Below are positions 9,352-18,775 of a stretch of 64,000 nucleotides of DNA, in pieces (positions within the stretch are counted from its first letter, which is position 1; each line of letters opens with the position of its first letter). Location: contig NZ_FQUX01000007.1 of NCBI RefSeq assembly GCF_900129275.1, positions 1-64,000 of the forward strand, given 5' to 3'. The notes below the pieces were generated by a model that worked only from the letters and a program-made list of their open reading frames with translations, was not told where the DNA came from and did not search any database. The position numbers and the translations under genes were made by a program. This DNA comes from Arenibacter palladensis. GTDB lineage: Bacteria > Bacteroidota > Bacteroidia > Flavobacteriales > Flavobacteriaceae.

Positions 9352-10791
9352 ATGAAAAAAAGTAGTTATTTAATCATTTTATTGGGTGGAATCCTTCTTG
9401 GGAGTTGTGCTGAAAAAAAGACAACGGAAGAACCCCAAACTCCCACCAAGCCTAACGTTTTGGTACTTTTAACGGATCAGTGGCGGGCCCAGGCTACGGG
9501 TTATGCTGGTGATCCCAATGTGGATACCCCTCATCTGGATAGTTTGGCAGCCATAAGCGTCAATTTTAAAAATGCGGTATCGGGGATGCCCGTATGTTCT
9601 CCGTTTAGGGCATCGCTCTTGACCGGACAACGCCCATTGACACATGGGGTCTTTATGAACGACGTGCAGCTGGATACCAATGCGGTAACCATTGCCAAGG
9701 TGTTCAACAAGGAAGGATATGATACCGGCTATATCGGTAAATGGCATTTGGACGGACATGGTAGGCTACAGAATGTGGCCCCTGGCCAAAGAAGACAGGG
9801 TTTCCAGTTCTGGAAAGGCAACGAATGTACCCACGATTACAATCAATCTGTGTACTATGACAACGATGATCCCAATAGAAAAATTTGGGACGGCTATGAC
9901 ACCTTTGAACAGACCGATGCTGCCATAGACTATATCAAGGAAAGGAAGTCGGCCGAGAATCCGTTTATGATGATTCTTTCCTATGGTACACCCCACGCGC
10001 CATACCATACCGCCCCGTTGGAATATAGGAACCGATTTGATCCAGAAAAGATCCAACTCCGTAGAAATGTGCCGGATAGCCTTAAAGAACGGGCAAAAAA
10101 GGATCTTGCAGGGTATTATGCCCATATAGCGGCATTGGATGATATGATAGGCAAGGTGATCAAAAATCTAAAGGATTCCGGTCAATTTGAGAATACCATC
10201 ATAGTGTTTACTGCAGATCATGGTGATCTATTGGGCTCCCATGGTGCCTATAAAAAGCAGCAACCTTACGAGGAATCCGCAAGGGTACCAATGCTATACT
10301 ATATTCCTGAAAAATTGAAAATAGCTGCAGGAGAACGGGAAGCTTTAATGAATTCCGAAGACATCATGCCCACCCTTTTAAGTCTCTGTGATATTTCCAT
10401 CCCCAACACTGTGGAAGGATTGGACTATAGGCCTTATATGGAAGGGGCAGCGGAAATAGGACATGCTACCTTGTTAACCTGTGTACAACCTTTTGGGCAA
10501 TGGAACAAAGTACAACATGGGGCAAGGGAGTACAGGGCCATAAAGACCTTACAGTATACCTATGCCCGCGATTTGAACGGCCCCTGGTTGCTGTTCGATA
10601 ACATCAATGACCCATACCAATTGTTCAACCTTGTGGGTAACGAGGGCTATACCACCCTTCAGGACGAATTGGAAAAACAGCTATCCCAGCGTTTGAAAGA
10701 AACCGGCGATGAATTTCTTCCGGGAATGGAATACATTAAAAAGTGGGGGTACCCGGTTGATGAAACAGGTACAGTGCCCTACACCAACTAA
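9352..10791 (+). CDS. S1-family sulfatase (lipoprotein)
   Basis: This 479-residue protein has a lipoprotein signal (GGILLGSC, Cys19). The metal-binding start is PNVLVLLTDQWRAQ and the formylglycine motif is C82-S-P-F-R. The GYIGKWHLDG motif (Lys and His of the active site) follows, then FTADHGDLLGSHG, the late Asp-His metal site. This layout resembles arylsulfatase and choline-sulfatase-like S1 branches. It removes sulfate esters in the periplasm or at the surface before glycosidases act. It is the last gene of the first plus-strand unit; a strong terminator follows 22 bp downstream. Confidence 0.93.
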   Translation: MKKSSYLIILLGGILLGSCAEKKTTEEPQTPTKPNVLVLLTDQWRAQATGYAGDPNVDTPHLDSLAAISVNFKNAVSGMPVCSPFRASLLTGQRPLTHGVFMNDVQLDTNAVTIAKVFNKEGYDTGYIGKWHLDGHGRLQNVAPGQRRQGFQFWKGNECTHDYNQSVYYDNDDPNRKIWDGYDTFEQTDAAIDYIKERKSAENPFMMILSYGTPHAPYHTAPLEYRNRFDPEKIQLRRNVPDSLKERAKKDLAGYYAHIAALDDMIGKVIKNLKDSGQFENTIIVFTADHGDLLGSHGAYKKQQPYEESARVPMLYYIPEKLKIAAGEREALMNSEDIMPTLLSLCDISIPNTVEGLDYRPYMEGAAEIGHATLLTCVQPFGQWNKVQHGAREYRAIKTLQYTYARDLNGPWLLFDNINDPYQLFNLVGNEGYTTLQDELEKQLSQRLKETGDEFLPGMEYIKKWGYPVDETGTVPYTN

Positions 10792-10813
10792 AATATATAA
10801 TCACGGTAATTTG

Positions 10814-10844
10814 AAAAATGCAGGTCCAAGGACCTGCATTTTTT
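10814..10844 (+). terminator. Rho-independent terminator
   Basis: AAAAATGCAGGTCC (10814-10827) pairs perfectly with GGACCTGCATTTTT (10830-10843) around a two-base loop, and the stem ends in a T-run. It closes the sigma/FecR/SusCD/sulfatase unit and separates it from the GH105 unit, which has its own promoter. Confidence 0.85.
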
Positions 10845-10989
10845 GTTTATAGTCAAAAGGAAACTTTTATCTATTCGGAGTGCCAAAATATTTGGCGGAA
10901 AGCAAGATTTGATATCCACAATTGTCTCAAATATTATCTTCATACTTCCTTTGTCCGGGTATAAAAATAACAAGTAATGTATTTGAATC

Positions 10990-11035
10990 ACAGGACAGTA
11001 CAGGATGCAAATTCATTTTAAGTACACTAAAATTG
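10990..11035 (+). promoter_or_regulatory. Regulon promoter 2 (GH105 unit)
   Basis: ACAGG ACAGT ACAGG ATGCA (10990-11009) is followed after 18 bp by TAAAATTG (11028-11035), five of six to TAnnTTTG. It lies 88 bp upstream of the GH105 start codon, in the 331-bp gap after the terminator at 10814-10844. This is the cleanest copy of the triple repeat in the window. Confidence 0.78.
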
Positions 11036-11122
11036 TAAAGGACATTCTTATTGATATTCCGAGATCTTATGGAAGGATAAGGCTCCATTAATTCAAGATA
11101 ATCAATCACTTAAAAAGACTAC

Positions 11123-12226
11123 ATGAAAACATTTCAATTACTGCTCATTTCTTTATTGTTAGGTCATTTATGCTTTGCACAGGACATAAAACCACAGGAG
11201 GTAAGAAACATAATGAAAAAGGTCGCCGATTGGCAAATGGACCATATCAATGACAGTTACAGTAATAAAAAACCACACCATCCACTGCATTGGACCAATG
11301 CAGCCCTTTATGTTGGTATGGCCAAATGGGCCCAAATGGCCAATGATGACACCTACTTTAATTGGTTAAAGGGAATAGGCAACCAAAACAATTGGCAATT
11401 GCACGAACGAAAGTATCATGCGGATGATCATGCTGTTGGCCGCATGTATGCTGCCCTCTACAGAAAATATGGTGAAGAAGAAATGTTGGAGCCTACTATA
11501 GAACAGTTTGGTTTTCTTATGCACCATCCGGCCAAAACCAAATTAAACTGGGGAAGCCCTTATCATCAAGATCGATGGAATTGGTGTGATGCGCTTTTTA
11601 TGTCGCCTCCTGTTTGGGCCGATCTTTATAATATTACAGGGGAACAGAAATATTTGGACTTTATGTTGGAGGAGTACAAGGCTACTACCGAATTCTTATT
11701 TGATGCCGAAGAACATCTGTACTATAGGGATGAAAGATTTAAAGGAAAATTGGATCAGGGAACCAAAATATTTTGGGGACGGGGAAATGGTTGGGTATAT
11801 GCCGGTTTAGCGGATATTCTATCCAATCTAAAACCGCAAACCAGGGAATATGAATACTTCCTGGATATTTACAATAAAATGTCTATAAAACTTCTTGAAC
11901 TACAGACTCCGGAGGGGCATTGGGCAATGAGCTTATTGGGCCAAAAATTCTATCCTACTCCTGAAACAAGTGGTTCTTCATTCTTTGTGTATGGCCTAAC
12001 ATGGGGCATCAATAATGGAATATTAAAAGGTGCCAAGTACAAAAAGGCAGTGGTTACAGGGTGGAACGCCATGGCAAGTTATGTAAATGACAAGGGTATG
12101 TTGGGGTATGTACAACCCATTGGCGCCGAACCAGGAAATGCAAGTCCGGATAAAACCGAAGTGTACGGAACAGGGGCCTTTTTAAGTGCCGGTTCTGAAA
12201 TTTACAAAATGGTTGGTGGCAAATAA
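11123..12226 (+). CDS. GH105/GH88-type unsaturated uronyl hydrolase
   Basis: This 367-residue protein has a signal peptide (to about CFAQ19) and an (alpha/alpha)6-barrel pattern: NAALYVGMAKWAQ, YHADDHAVGRMYAAL, RWNWCDALFMSPPVWADLY and GRGNGWVYAGLADIL. The Asp in ADDHAVG (about 96) and the Asp in WCDALFM (about 155) correspond to the catalytic region of GH105/GH88 enzymes, which hydrate the delta-4,5 double bond of unsaturated uronic acids. Such ends are produced by polysaccharide lyases acting on rhamnose-uronate polymers such as ulvan or rhamnogalacturonan. As first gene of its unit, it implies that lyase (or dehydratase) products are the substrate of this locus. It precedes a lipoprotein of unknown function by 60 bp. 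Confidence 0.88.
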   Translation: MKTFQLLLISLLLGHLCFAQDIKPQEVRNIMKKVADWQMDHINDSYSNKKPHHPLHWTNAALYVGMAKWAQMANDDTYFNWLKGIGNQNNWQLHERKYHADDHAVGRMYAALYRKYGEEEMLEPTIEQFGFLMHHPAKTKLNWGSPYHQDRWNWCDALFMSPPVWADLYNITGEQKYLDFMLEEYKATTEFLFDAEEHLYYRDERFKGKLDQGTKIFWGRGNGWVYAGLADILSNLKPQTREYEYFLDIYNKMSIKLLELQTPEGHWAMSLLGQKFYPTPETSGSSFFVYGLTWGINNGILKGAKYKKAVVTGWNAMASYVNDKGMLGYVQPIGAEPGNASPDKTEVYGTGAFLSAGSEIYKMVGGK

Positions 12227-12286
12227 AGGAGGATTTACCAACCATCCCATAGAACATATATGGAGTTAAATAATTAAATAGGGCAG

Positions 12287-14200
12287 ATGGAACGCAAGGC
12301 ATTTATACAACTCTCAACAATAGGCGGAATAGGTTTAACGCTCCCCATGGCCTCATTGCTAAATTCATGTAGCCGTAAAACGGAGCCTACACATTCTATT
12401 GAATTTAAGAAGCTGACCTTCGACCTGCTAAAGGACTGGTGCGATGGAATGATCCGTGTTCAGGTTTTGGATCCCAGTGATACCAAGGTACACGGAATGT
12501 TGAAATGTCCTGCCTGTGATGTGGTTCATGCACGGAGTATGGATGCCGTTTACCCTTTCTTACATATGGCTAAGGCTACGGGTGAAAAGAAGTATCTGGA
12601 GGCAGGAATAGCTGCTTTTGAATGGGAGAGGAACGTTAGCCTTCCGGATGGAAGTTGGTCCAATGGCCTGGACCCCAAATCGTGGAACGGCACCACTATT
12701 TTTGGAGCCATAGCCCTTGCCGAAGCCCTGCATTATTACAGCGATCTATTGGATGATGTTAGACATGAACGTTGGAAAGATCGTTTGGGCCAAGCGGCCG
12801 AATTTATTTATGAGAAGTTTACCATATCGTTCACCAATATAAACTATCCGGCCACTGCCGTTTACGGGCTTAACCTAATAGGAAGGGTACTTAATAATGA
12901 CAGCTATATAAAGCGTAGCAAGGAGTTGGCCGAGGAGGTAAGGGCTTATTTTACAGAACCAAACCGTCTATTGTTCGGAGAAGGGAAACCTAGTGATAAA
13001 AGAAGTGCCAAAGGATTGCCGGCAGTTGATCTGGGGTATAATGTGGAAGAGTCCCTGAATAGTCTGGTGATGTATGCCTTACATGTAAATGATGAAGAAC
13101 TATTGAACCTGATCACCAAATCCCTGAATAGCCATTTGGAGTTTATGTTGCCTGATGGTGGCTGGGACAATAGTTGGGGTACCCGTCAATTTAAATGGTC
13201 TTATTGGGGAAGTCGCACCACGGACGGATGTCAGCCTGCCTTCGGAATGATGGCGCACAAAAATCCGGCATTGGGTACGGCTGCGGTAAGAAGCACGGAA
13301 CTGTTGCGTCGTTGTACGGCCGACGGCCTGTTGCACGGCGGTATCCATTATCTATCCCATGGTATAAAACCCTGTGTGCACCATACGTTTTCCCACTCCA
13401 AAAATTTGGCCGTTATGCTCGACCATTGGGATCACCTGCCCGAAATAAATACTACGGCACCCTTGCCCAGAACCACAGCCGATGGAATAAAGTATTTTGC
13501 CGAATTGGATACCAATCTTTTCGCCCGTGGCGATTGGCGTGGAACGGTCACTGCCTATGATGCCATTTATAAAGATGGACATTATAGACAGGCAACCGGT
13601 GGGGCCTTGTCGGTATTATACCATAACAGGGTAGGACTGTTGTGCGCGGCAAGTATGGCCATTTATAAATTGGTGGAACCCTATAATCAGCAACCGAACC
13701 CCGGGGAAGATTTTGCCTTTACCCCCCGTGTGGAAACATTTAAGGACGATGTGTGGTACAGCAATATATTTGATAGGGCGGCAACCATGACCTCCGGAGA
13801 TATCGAGGGGAAAATACGGTTAAATGCAAAAGCACAACTCAAGAGCACAGAAAATGAAGCGGTCACTGAAACTGCATCAGATTTTGAACTGACCTATACT
13901 TGTTCAAAGGATGTAATGCGGATTACTGCAAAAACTGCCCAACCCATAAAAGAAAAAACGGCATTCGTACTTCCCATAATATCGCCTACAGGGGAGAAGG
14001 TTCTTCAGCCTAACCCGAACGAAATTACTGTTCAAAAATCCGAAGGGCTGGTGAGCATCAAGGCCAATGTTCCTTTGACCATAAAAGGAATTCCAAGGGA
14101 AAGAACATTCAATATGGTGCCTGGCGCAGAGGCCATTCCTATCATGGCCTTTTTTGAAGAAACCACAAAGGAAGTAGAAATAAGCATTGAAGTTTCTTAA
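12287..14200 (+). CDS. Unrecognised lipoprotein with alpha/alpha-toroid-like region (candidate uronate-active enzyme)
   Basis: This 637-residue protein begins MERKAFIQLSTIGG with a possible lipobox LLNSC (Cys28); the RK pair is only a weak Tat signal. About 55-450 looks helical-repeat rich, as in (alpha/alpha) toroids: YPFLHMAKATGEKKYLEAGIA, GAIALAEALHYYSDLL, GLNLIGRVLNND, LPDGGWDNSWGTR. His-rich stretches (LHGGIHYLSHGIKPCVHHTFSHS, about 345-367) and a CPAC pair near 75 could line an active site. About 490-637 looks like an all-beta domain. This resembles the fold plan of heparinase-II/III-like lyases or the oligosaccharide dehydratase described for ulvan. Placement directly after GH105 fits an enzyme that makes unsaturated uronyl ends. 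I do not recognise the family with certainty. Confidence 0.55.
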   Translation: MERKAFIQLSTIGGIGLTLPMASLLNSCSRKTEPTHSIEFKKLTFDLLKDWCDGMIRVQVLDPSDTKVHGMLKCPACDVVHARSMDAVYPFLHMAKATGEKKYLEAGIAAFEWERNVSLPDGSWSNGLDPKSWNGTTIFGAIALAEALHYYSDLLDDVRHERWKDRLGQAAEFIYEKFTISFTNINYPATAVYGLNLIGRVLNNDSYIKRSKELAEEVRAYFTEPNRLLFGEGKPSDKRSAKGLPAVDLGYNVEESLNSLVMYALHVNDEELLNLITKSLNSHLEFMLPDGGWDNSWGTRQFKWSYWGSRTTDGCQPAFGMMAHKNPALGTAAVRSTELLRRCTADGLLHGGIHYLSHGIKPCVHHTFSHSKNLAVMLDHWDHLPEINTTAPLPRTTADGIKYFAELDTNLFARGDWRGTVTAYDAIYKDGHYRQATGGALSVLYHNRVGLLCAASMAIYKLVEPYNQQPNPGEDFAFTPRVETFKDDVWYSNIFDRAATMTSGDIEGKIRLNAKAQLKSTENEAVTETASDFELTYTCSKDVMRITAKTAQPIKEKTAFVLPIISPTGEKVLQPNPNEITVQKSEGLVSIKANVPLTIKGIPRERTFNMVPGAEAIPIMAFFEETTKEVEISIEVS

Positions 14201-14230
14201 GCGACCGACATAAACATATCCGATCGATAA

Positions 14231-15754
14231 ATGAAAAATGGAGTTTATATAATTTTTTTGCTGGGTTTACTTCTTTTGAACGCCTGCATGGAAGGAGGTA
14301 AAATAGGTGAAACCCAAAAAAAAGAATACCCTAATGTACTTTTTATTGCGGTCGATGATCTCAACAACATGTTAGGGGTTTTGGATAGGTATTCCAATAC
14401 TAAGACCCCCAATCTGGATAAATTGGCTGCAAGGGGCGTAATGTTTTCCGACGCCCATTGTCAGGCTCCTTTGTGCGGTCCTTCAAGAGCCTCCTTAATG
14501 ACAGGACTACGTCCGTCTACCACAGGGATTTATGGTATGATAAATGACAACAAGATTCGCTCCGAAAACCCGGCGACCAAGGACATAATTATGCTGCCCG
14601 AATACTTCGGGAATAATGGATACCATACCATGGGTATTGGAAAATTGTTTCATGATCATGCTCCCGAAGGTGTTTTGGAAGAATCCGGTGGCAGGGTAAA
14701 GGGTTTTGGACCATATCCTAAGGAGCGCTTGGTTTGGGACGGTTACGGTACAGCTGACAGGGAAAAATATGGAAGAACGAGTACGGATTGGGGAGCTTTT
14801 CCCGAAGCCGATTCTTTAATGCCCGATCATAAATCGGTGGACTGGGTAGCCGAACGCCTGATTAGAAAGTATAACAAACCTTTTTTTATGGGAATCGGTT
14901 TTTTACGGGTACATGTACCCTTGTATGTTCCTCAAAAATGGTTCGATATGCATCCGCTGGATAGCATAAAAACAAGGCCATATAGGAAGGATGATCTTAA
15001 CGATGTTCCGCCAATTGCGCTACAGATCAATGATCTGCCCATGATGCCCTCTACGGAATGGGCCATTGAAAGTGGGGAATGGCCTAAAATTATCCAGGCC
15101 TATTTGGCCTGCATTAGTTATGTGGATTATGAAATAGGTAGATTGATAGATGCCTTGGATAATAGTAGTTATGCAGATAATACGGTTATTGTCCTATGGT
15201 CCGATCATGGATATCGATTAGGGGAGAAGGGCACCTTTGCCAAGCATGCCCTGTGGAATTCCGCTACCAATGCACCGCTATTTTTCGCTGCACCCCAATT
15301 GCCAAAGGGTAAGATAATAGACACACCGGTAGAAATGCTTTCCATTTACCCAACCCTTTTGGAATTATGTGGGTTACCTGCCTATGAAAGAAATGAAGGT
15401 ATAAGTTTAGTGCCTTTAATGCAGGATAAAGAAATGGACGAAACTTATGTGGCCATAACGACATTTGGAATGAACAATCATACCGTAAAATCCAATAAGT
15501 TCCGTTACATCCAATATGAAGATGGGGGAGAAGAGTTTTATGATCATAGATACGATAAGAACGAATTCGCCAATCAAGCTGAAAATCCCGAATATCGAAA
15601 GGCAATAGAGCGGCTAAAAAGGTACTTGCCCAAAACCAACGTGCAATGGGATCCAAATTCATCCTATACCTTTCAACCCTATTTTGTAGAGAATAAAGCT
15701 AGGACTAGCGGATCGGACGACAGCCCGATAAAGGTTATTGGAGCGCCTCAATAA
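14231..15754 (+). CDS. S1-family sulfatase, iduronate-2-sulfatase-like
   Basis: This 507-residue lipoprotein (LLLLNAC, Cys19) opens with PNVLFIAVDDLNNMLG and carries the formylglycine motif C82-G-P-S-R. It continues with the iduronate-2-sulfatase-like features MGIGKLFHDHAPEG, FFMGIGFLRVHVPLYVPQKWF and VIVLWSDHGYRLGEKGTFAKHALW. This branch (S1_7 in SulfAtlas, from memory) acts on 2-O-sulfated uronates or related sugars, which suits a uronate/rhamnose-sulfate polymer. It ends the GH105 unit, 30 bp after the preceding lipoprotein gene. The protein at 56081 belongs to the same branch. Confidence 0.92.
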   Translation: MKNGVYIIFLLGLLLLNACMEGGKIGETQKKEYPNVLFIAVDDLNNMLGVLDRYSNTKTPNLDKLAARGVMFSDAHCQAPLCGPSRASLMTGLRPSTTGIYGMINDNKIRSENPATKDIIMLPEYFGNNGYHTMGIGKLFHDHAPEGVLEESGGRVKGFGPYPKERLVWDGYGTADREKYGRTSTDWGAFPEADSLMPDHKSVDWVAERLIRKYNKPFFMGIGFLRVHVPLYVPQKWFDMHPLDSIKTRPYRKDDLNDVPPIALQINDLPMMPSTEWAIESGEWPKIIQAYLACISYVDYEIGRLIDALDNSSYADNTVIVLWSDHGYRLGEKGTFAKHALWNSATNAPLFFAAPQLPKGKIIDTPVEMLSIYPTLLELCGLPAYERNEGISLVPLMQDKEMDETYVAITTFGMNNHTVKSNKFRYIQYEDGGEEFYDHRYDKNEFANQAENPEYRKAIERLKRYLPKTNVQWDPNSSYTFQPYFVENKARTSGSDDSPIKVIGAPQ

Positions 15755-15821
15755 ATATTCCCAAACCCAGTTGTGTATGGGATCTTTCGGCCCATTAATT
15801 CTGTTCTAAAGTGGTAAAAGG

Positions 15822-15867
15822 ACAGGATAGAGCAGGATGCACTTGCCTTGGTCTATAGGTACTTTTA
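15822..15867 (+). promoter_or_regulatory. Regulon promoter 3 (GH78)
   Basis: ACAGG ATAGA GCAGG ATGCA (15822-15841) is followed after 18 bp by TACTTTTA (15860-15867), five of six to TAnnTTTG. The start codon of the rhamnosidase is only 31 bp further, giving a very short leader. Confidence 0.75.
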
Positions 15868-15898
15868 CAATGATATCAACTATTAAACAATTACTATC

Positions 15899-18661
15899 TT
15901 GAGAACAACAATTCAACGAGTTACGCTTATACTTCTTCTATGTATAATCACTTCTTTTTCGATGAAGAAGGCAGAAGTAATAAACCTGGTCACTGAATAT
16001 AAAATAAACCCCATAGGGATTGATGTGCTTAAACCAAGGTTGGGTTGGCAATTAAATTCGGGCGAACAAAATGTAATGCAGACCGCCTATGAAATTAGGG
16101 TGGCCAATTCTAGGAAAGATCTGGAAAGCGGAAAAAATCTTATCTGGTCTTCGCAAAAAGTTGAAAGCGACCAATCTGTGAATGTGGTTTATGGCGGACC
16201 TGCGCTTACCTCCATGCAACGCGTATATTGGCAGGTAAGGATCTGGGACAATAAAAACCGTGCTACCTCTTGGAGTAGCCCAGCGTTTTGGGAAATGGGT
16301 ATTTTGGATAGGTCATTATGGACCGCATCATATATTGCCATGGACGATATTACCACTGAAAAGAAATCGCATCCTTCCCAGTATTTTAGAACTGAGTTCA
16401 AAACCAAAAAAGCAATTAAATCTGCCAAAGTCCAGGTTACTTCCTTAGGTGTCTACGAATTATATTTGAACGGGGAAAAAGTGGGCAACGATCTTTTTAC
16501 TCCAGGATATACCACTTATAATAAAAGGCTTCAGTATCAAACCTATGACGTAACTGAAATGTTACAAGGCAATAACGCTTTAGGGGCCATTGTGGGAGAT
16601 GGTTGGTACCGCGGTAACATTGGTTGGAAAGGCGACTATGCCTTTTATGGTAATCAACTTGCCTTATTGGTACAGCTTAACATCAATTATACCGATGGTA
16701 CCAATGAGACCATTGTGAGCAACGGGGATTGGAAGGCTTCCTATGGCCCCATTTTGGAATCCGATATGTACAACGGGGAGAAATATGATGCCCGACTTGA
16801 AATGGACGGTTGGACCCAAAGTGGATTTGATGACAACAAGTGGACAAAGGTTCAAATCCTTGACCATTCCAAGGAAATATTGGTGGCTCCCCAAGGTCCT
16901 CCTGTAAAGGCCATTGAGGAAATTAAACCCAAAAAGTTGATTACTACCCCTAAAGGGGAAATTGTATTGGATCTAGGTCAGAATATTGTTGGATGGGCAC
17001 GAATGCGGGTAAGAGGTAACAAAGGTGACCGTGTTACCCTAAAATTTGCCGAAGTACTGGATAAAGATGGTAACTTTTATACCAAGAACCTCCGTGCAGC
17101 CGAGGCGACCGACATTTACACCTTGAAAGGTGATGGAGAGGAAATATTTGAACCCCATTTTACATCCCACGGATTCCGATATATTCAGGTAATAGATTAC
17201 CCGGGCACCTTAAGTCTGGATGATATTACGGGGATAGTCATTCATTCCGATATTGCTCCTACTGGAAGCTTTACGACCTCAGACCCTATGATCAATCAAC
17301 TACAAAGCAATATTCAATGGGGGCAAAAAGATAATTTTTTGGATATCCCTACCGATTGTCCTCAACGCGATGAACGGGCGGGTTGGACAGGGGATGCCCA
17401 GGTATTTAGTATGACCGCTGCCTATAATTTTGATGTGGCCACCTTTTATACCAAGTGGCTAAAAGATTTAGCCCTGGACCAACACGAGAACGGGTCGGTG
17501 ACCAATGTAGTTCCGGATATACTTACTGGGGGTGAAGGCGTAAGTGCCCAAGGTGGGGCCACCGGATGGGCCGATGCTGCCGTAATTATTCCATGGACCG
17601 TATACCAATCCTATGGCGACAAAAGAATTTTGGAAGAACAATATGAAAGTATGAAAGCCTGGGTAGATTATATGGCCGTAAAATCAGGTGAAGATTATCT
17701 TTGGAACGACCCCAAGCACTGGCACTGGGGCGATTGGTTGGCCTATAACGCGGATAAGCCCGATTACAATGGTTCGGTTACCGAGAAAGATTTGATCGCG
17801 ACCGCCTATGCCTATTATTCCACAACACTTTTAGCTAAAATAGCCGCCATTATTGGGAAAACAGAAGATGTAGGCAAGTATAAGGAACAGGCCGTAAATA
17901 TAAAGAAAGCCTTTATACAAGAGTATATTACCCCCAACGGTCGCTTGGTATCCCATACGCAAACGGCTTATGCCATGGCCATTTCCTTCGATTTGATTCC
18001 TGATGGTTTAATTGAAAAATCGGCGGCATATTTTGCAGCGGATATAGAGAAATTCGGCCACTTGACCACTGGATTTTTAGGTACCCCCTTACTCTGTACT
18101 ACACTCTCTAAAATAGGTCGCGACGATTTGGCCTTTATGTTGTTAAATAGAAAGGAATTCCCTTCTTGGCTTTATCCTATTACGATGGGAGCCACTACCA
18201 TTTGGGAGCGTTGGGATACGCAGAAACCCGATGGCACCATTATAGAAGGCATGAACAGCTTTAATCACTATTCGTACGGCGCTATTGGGGAATGGCTATA
18301 TACCCATGTGGGCGGATTAAGAATTGACCCAAAGAACCCGGGATACAAGCATATCATTTTTGACCCGCACCCAGGTGGAGGTTTGACTTCTGCAGATGCT
18401 GAATTTTTGTCCCTTTTCGGAAAAATAAAATCTGCTTGGGAAATTAAGGATGGAAAATTTCATTATGAAGTTGTGATTCCGGCCAATACCACGGCCAGTG
18501 TTACTTTACCAGAAGCCACCCCGGATAGCATTCTGCTCAATAACAGCAAGCTGAAATCAGATTTGTTAAAAACATTGAGGCAAACAGATGAAGGTGTACA
18601 ATTGGAATTGGGCTCGGGTACCTACCAATTTAGCTATCCTTCAGGAAAGTTAAAACTTTAG
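15899..18661 (+). CDS. GH78 alpha-L-rhamnosidase
   Basis: This 920-residue exported protein is translated from TTG at 15899, which provides a signal peptide (LILLLCIITSFS); the ATG at 15962 would remove it. An N-terminal Ig-like domain occupies about 30-140 (RVYWQVRIWDNKNRATSW). The Bac_rhamnosid_N domain (about 170-330) includes VYELYLNGEKVGNDLFTPGY. A beta domain follows (about 345-450, VLDLGQNIVGWARMRV). The (alpha/alpha)6 catalytic domain (about 455-800) has the DCPQRDERAGWTGD signature near residue 485, whose acidic residues are the usual catalytic candidates. A C-terminal beta domain completes the family layout. It releases alpha-linked L-rhamnose, which feeds the operon at 47401-54842. 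It has its own promoter and is closed by a bidirectional terminator. Confidence 0.95.
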   Translation: MRTTIQRVTLILLLCIITSFSMKKAEVINLVTEYKINPIGIDVLKPRLGWQLNSGEQNVMQTAYEIRVANSRKDLESGKNLIWSSQKVESDQSVNVVYGGPALTSMQRVYWQVRIWDNKNRATSWSSPAFWEMGILDRSLWTASYIAMDDITTEKKSHPSQYFRTEFKTKKAIKSAKVQVTSLGVYELYLNGEKVGNDLFTPGYTTYNKRLQYQTYDVTEMLQGNNALGAIVGDGWYRGNIGWKGDYAFYGNQLALLVQLNINYTDGTNETIVSNGDWKASYGPILESDMYNGEKYDARLEMDGWTQSGFDDNKWTKVQILDHSKEILVAPQGPPVKAIEEIKPKKLITTPKGEIVLDLGQNIVGWARMRVRGNKGDRVTLKFAEVLDKDGNFYTKNLRAAEATDIYTLKGDGEEIFEPHFTSHGFRYIQVIDYPGTLSLDDITGIVIHSDIAPTGSFTTSDPMINQLQSNIQWGQKDNFLDIPTDCPQRDERAGWTGDAQVFSMTAAYNFDVATFYTKWLKDLALDQHENGSVTNVVPDILTGGEGVSAQGGATGWADAAVIIPWTVYQSYGDKRILEEQYESMKAWVDYMAVKSGEDYLWNDPKHWHWGDWLAYNADKPDYNGSVTEKDLIATAYAYYSTTLLAKIAAIIGKTEDVGKYKEQAVNIKKAFIQEYITPNGRLVSHTQTAYAMAISFDLIPDGLIEKSAAYFAADIEKFGHLTTGFLGTPLLCTTLSKIGRDDLAFMLLNRKEFPSWLYPITMGATTIWERWDTQKPDGTIIEGMNSFNHYSYGAIGEWLYTHVGGLRIDPKNPGYKHIIFDPHPGGGLTSADAEFLSLFGKIKSAWEIKDGKFHYEVVIPANTTASVTLPEATPDSILLNNSKLKSDLLKTLRQTDEGVQLELGSGTYQFSYPSGKLKL

Positions 18662-18683
18662 CACAAGTAGCATATGATGAAAC

Positions 18684-18712
18684 AAAAACCCCGACAATTG
18701 GTCGGGGTTTTT
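18684..18712. terminator. Bidirectional rho-independent terminator
   Basis: AAAAACCCCGAC (18684-18695) pairs perfectly with GTCGGGGTTTTT (18701-18712) around AATTG. It has A- and T-runs on both sides and lies between the convergent GH78 (plus) and GMC oxidoreductase (minus) genes, so it can serve both. Confidence 0.88.
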
Positions 18713-18775
18713 CAATTTAGGCATTGTCCAAAGTTGAAATGGCAATAAGCGCTTAAAAAAACTTAATCTTTAAGA

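Noticed and set aside
10990-11035. Reading the CAG repeats as a GntR palindrome (GT..AC)
   Set aside because: Only some of the eight sites contain symmetrical GTAC pairs; the property shared by all is a direct repeat of period 5 with fixed orientation.
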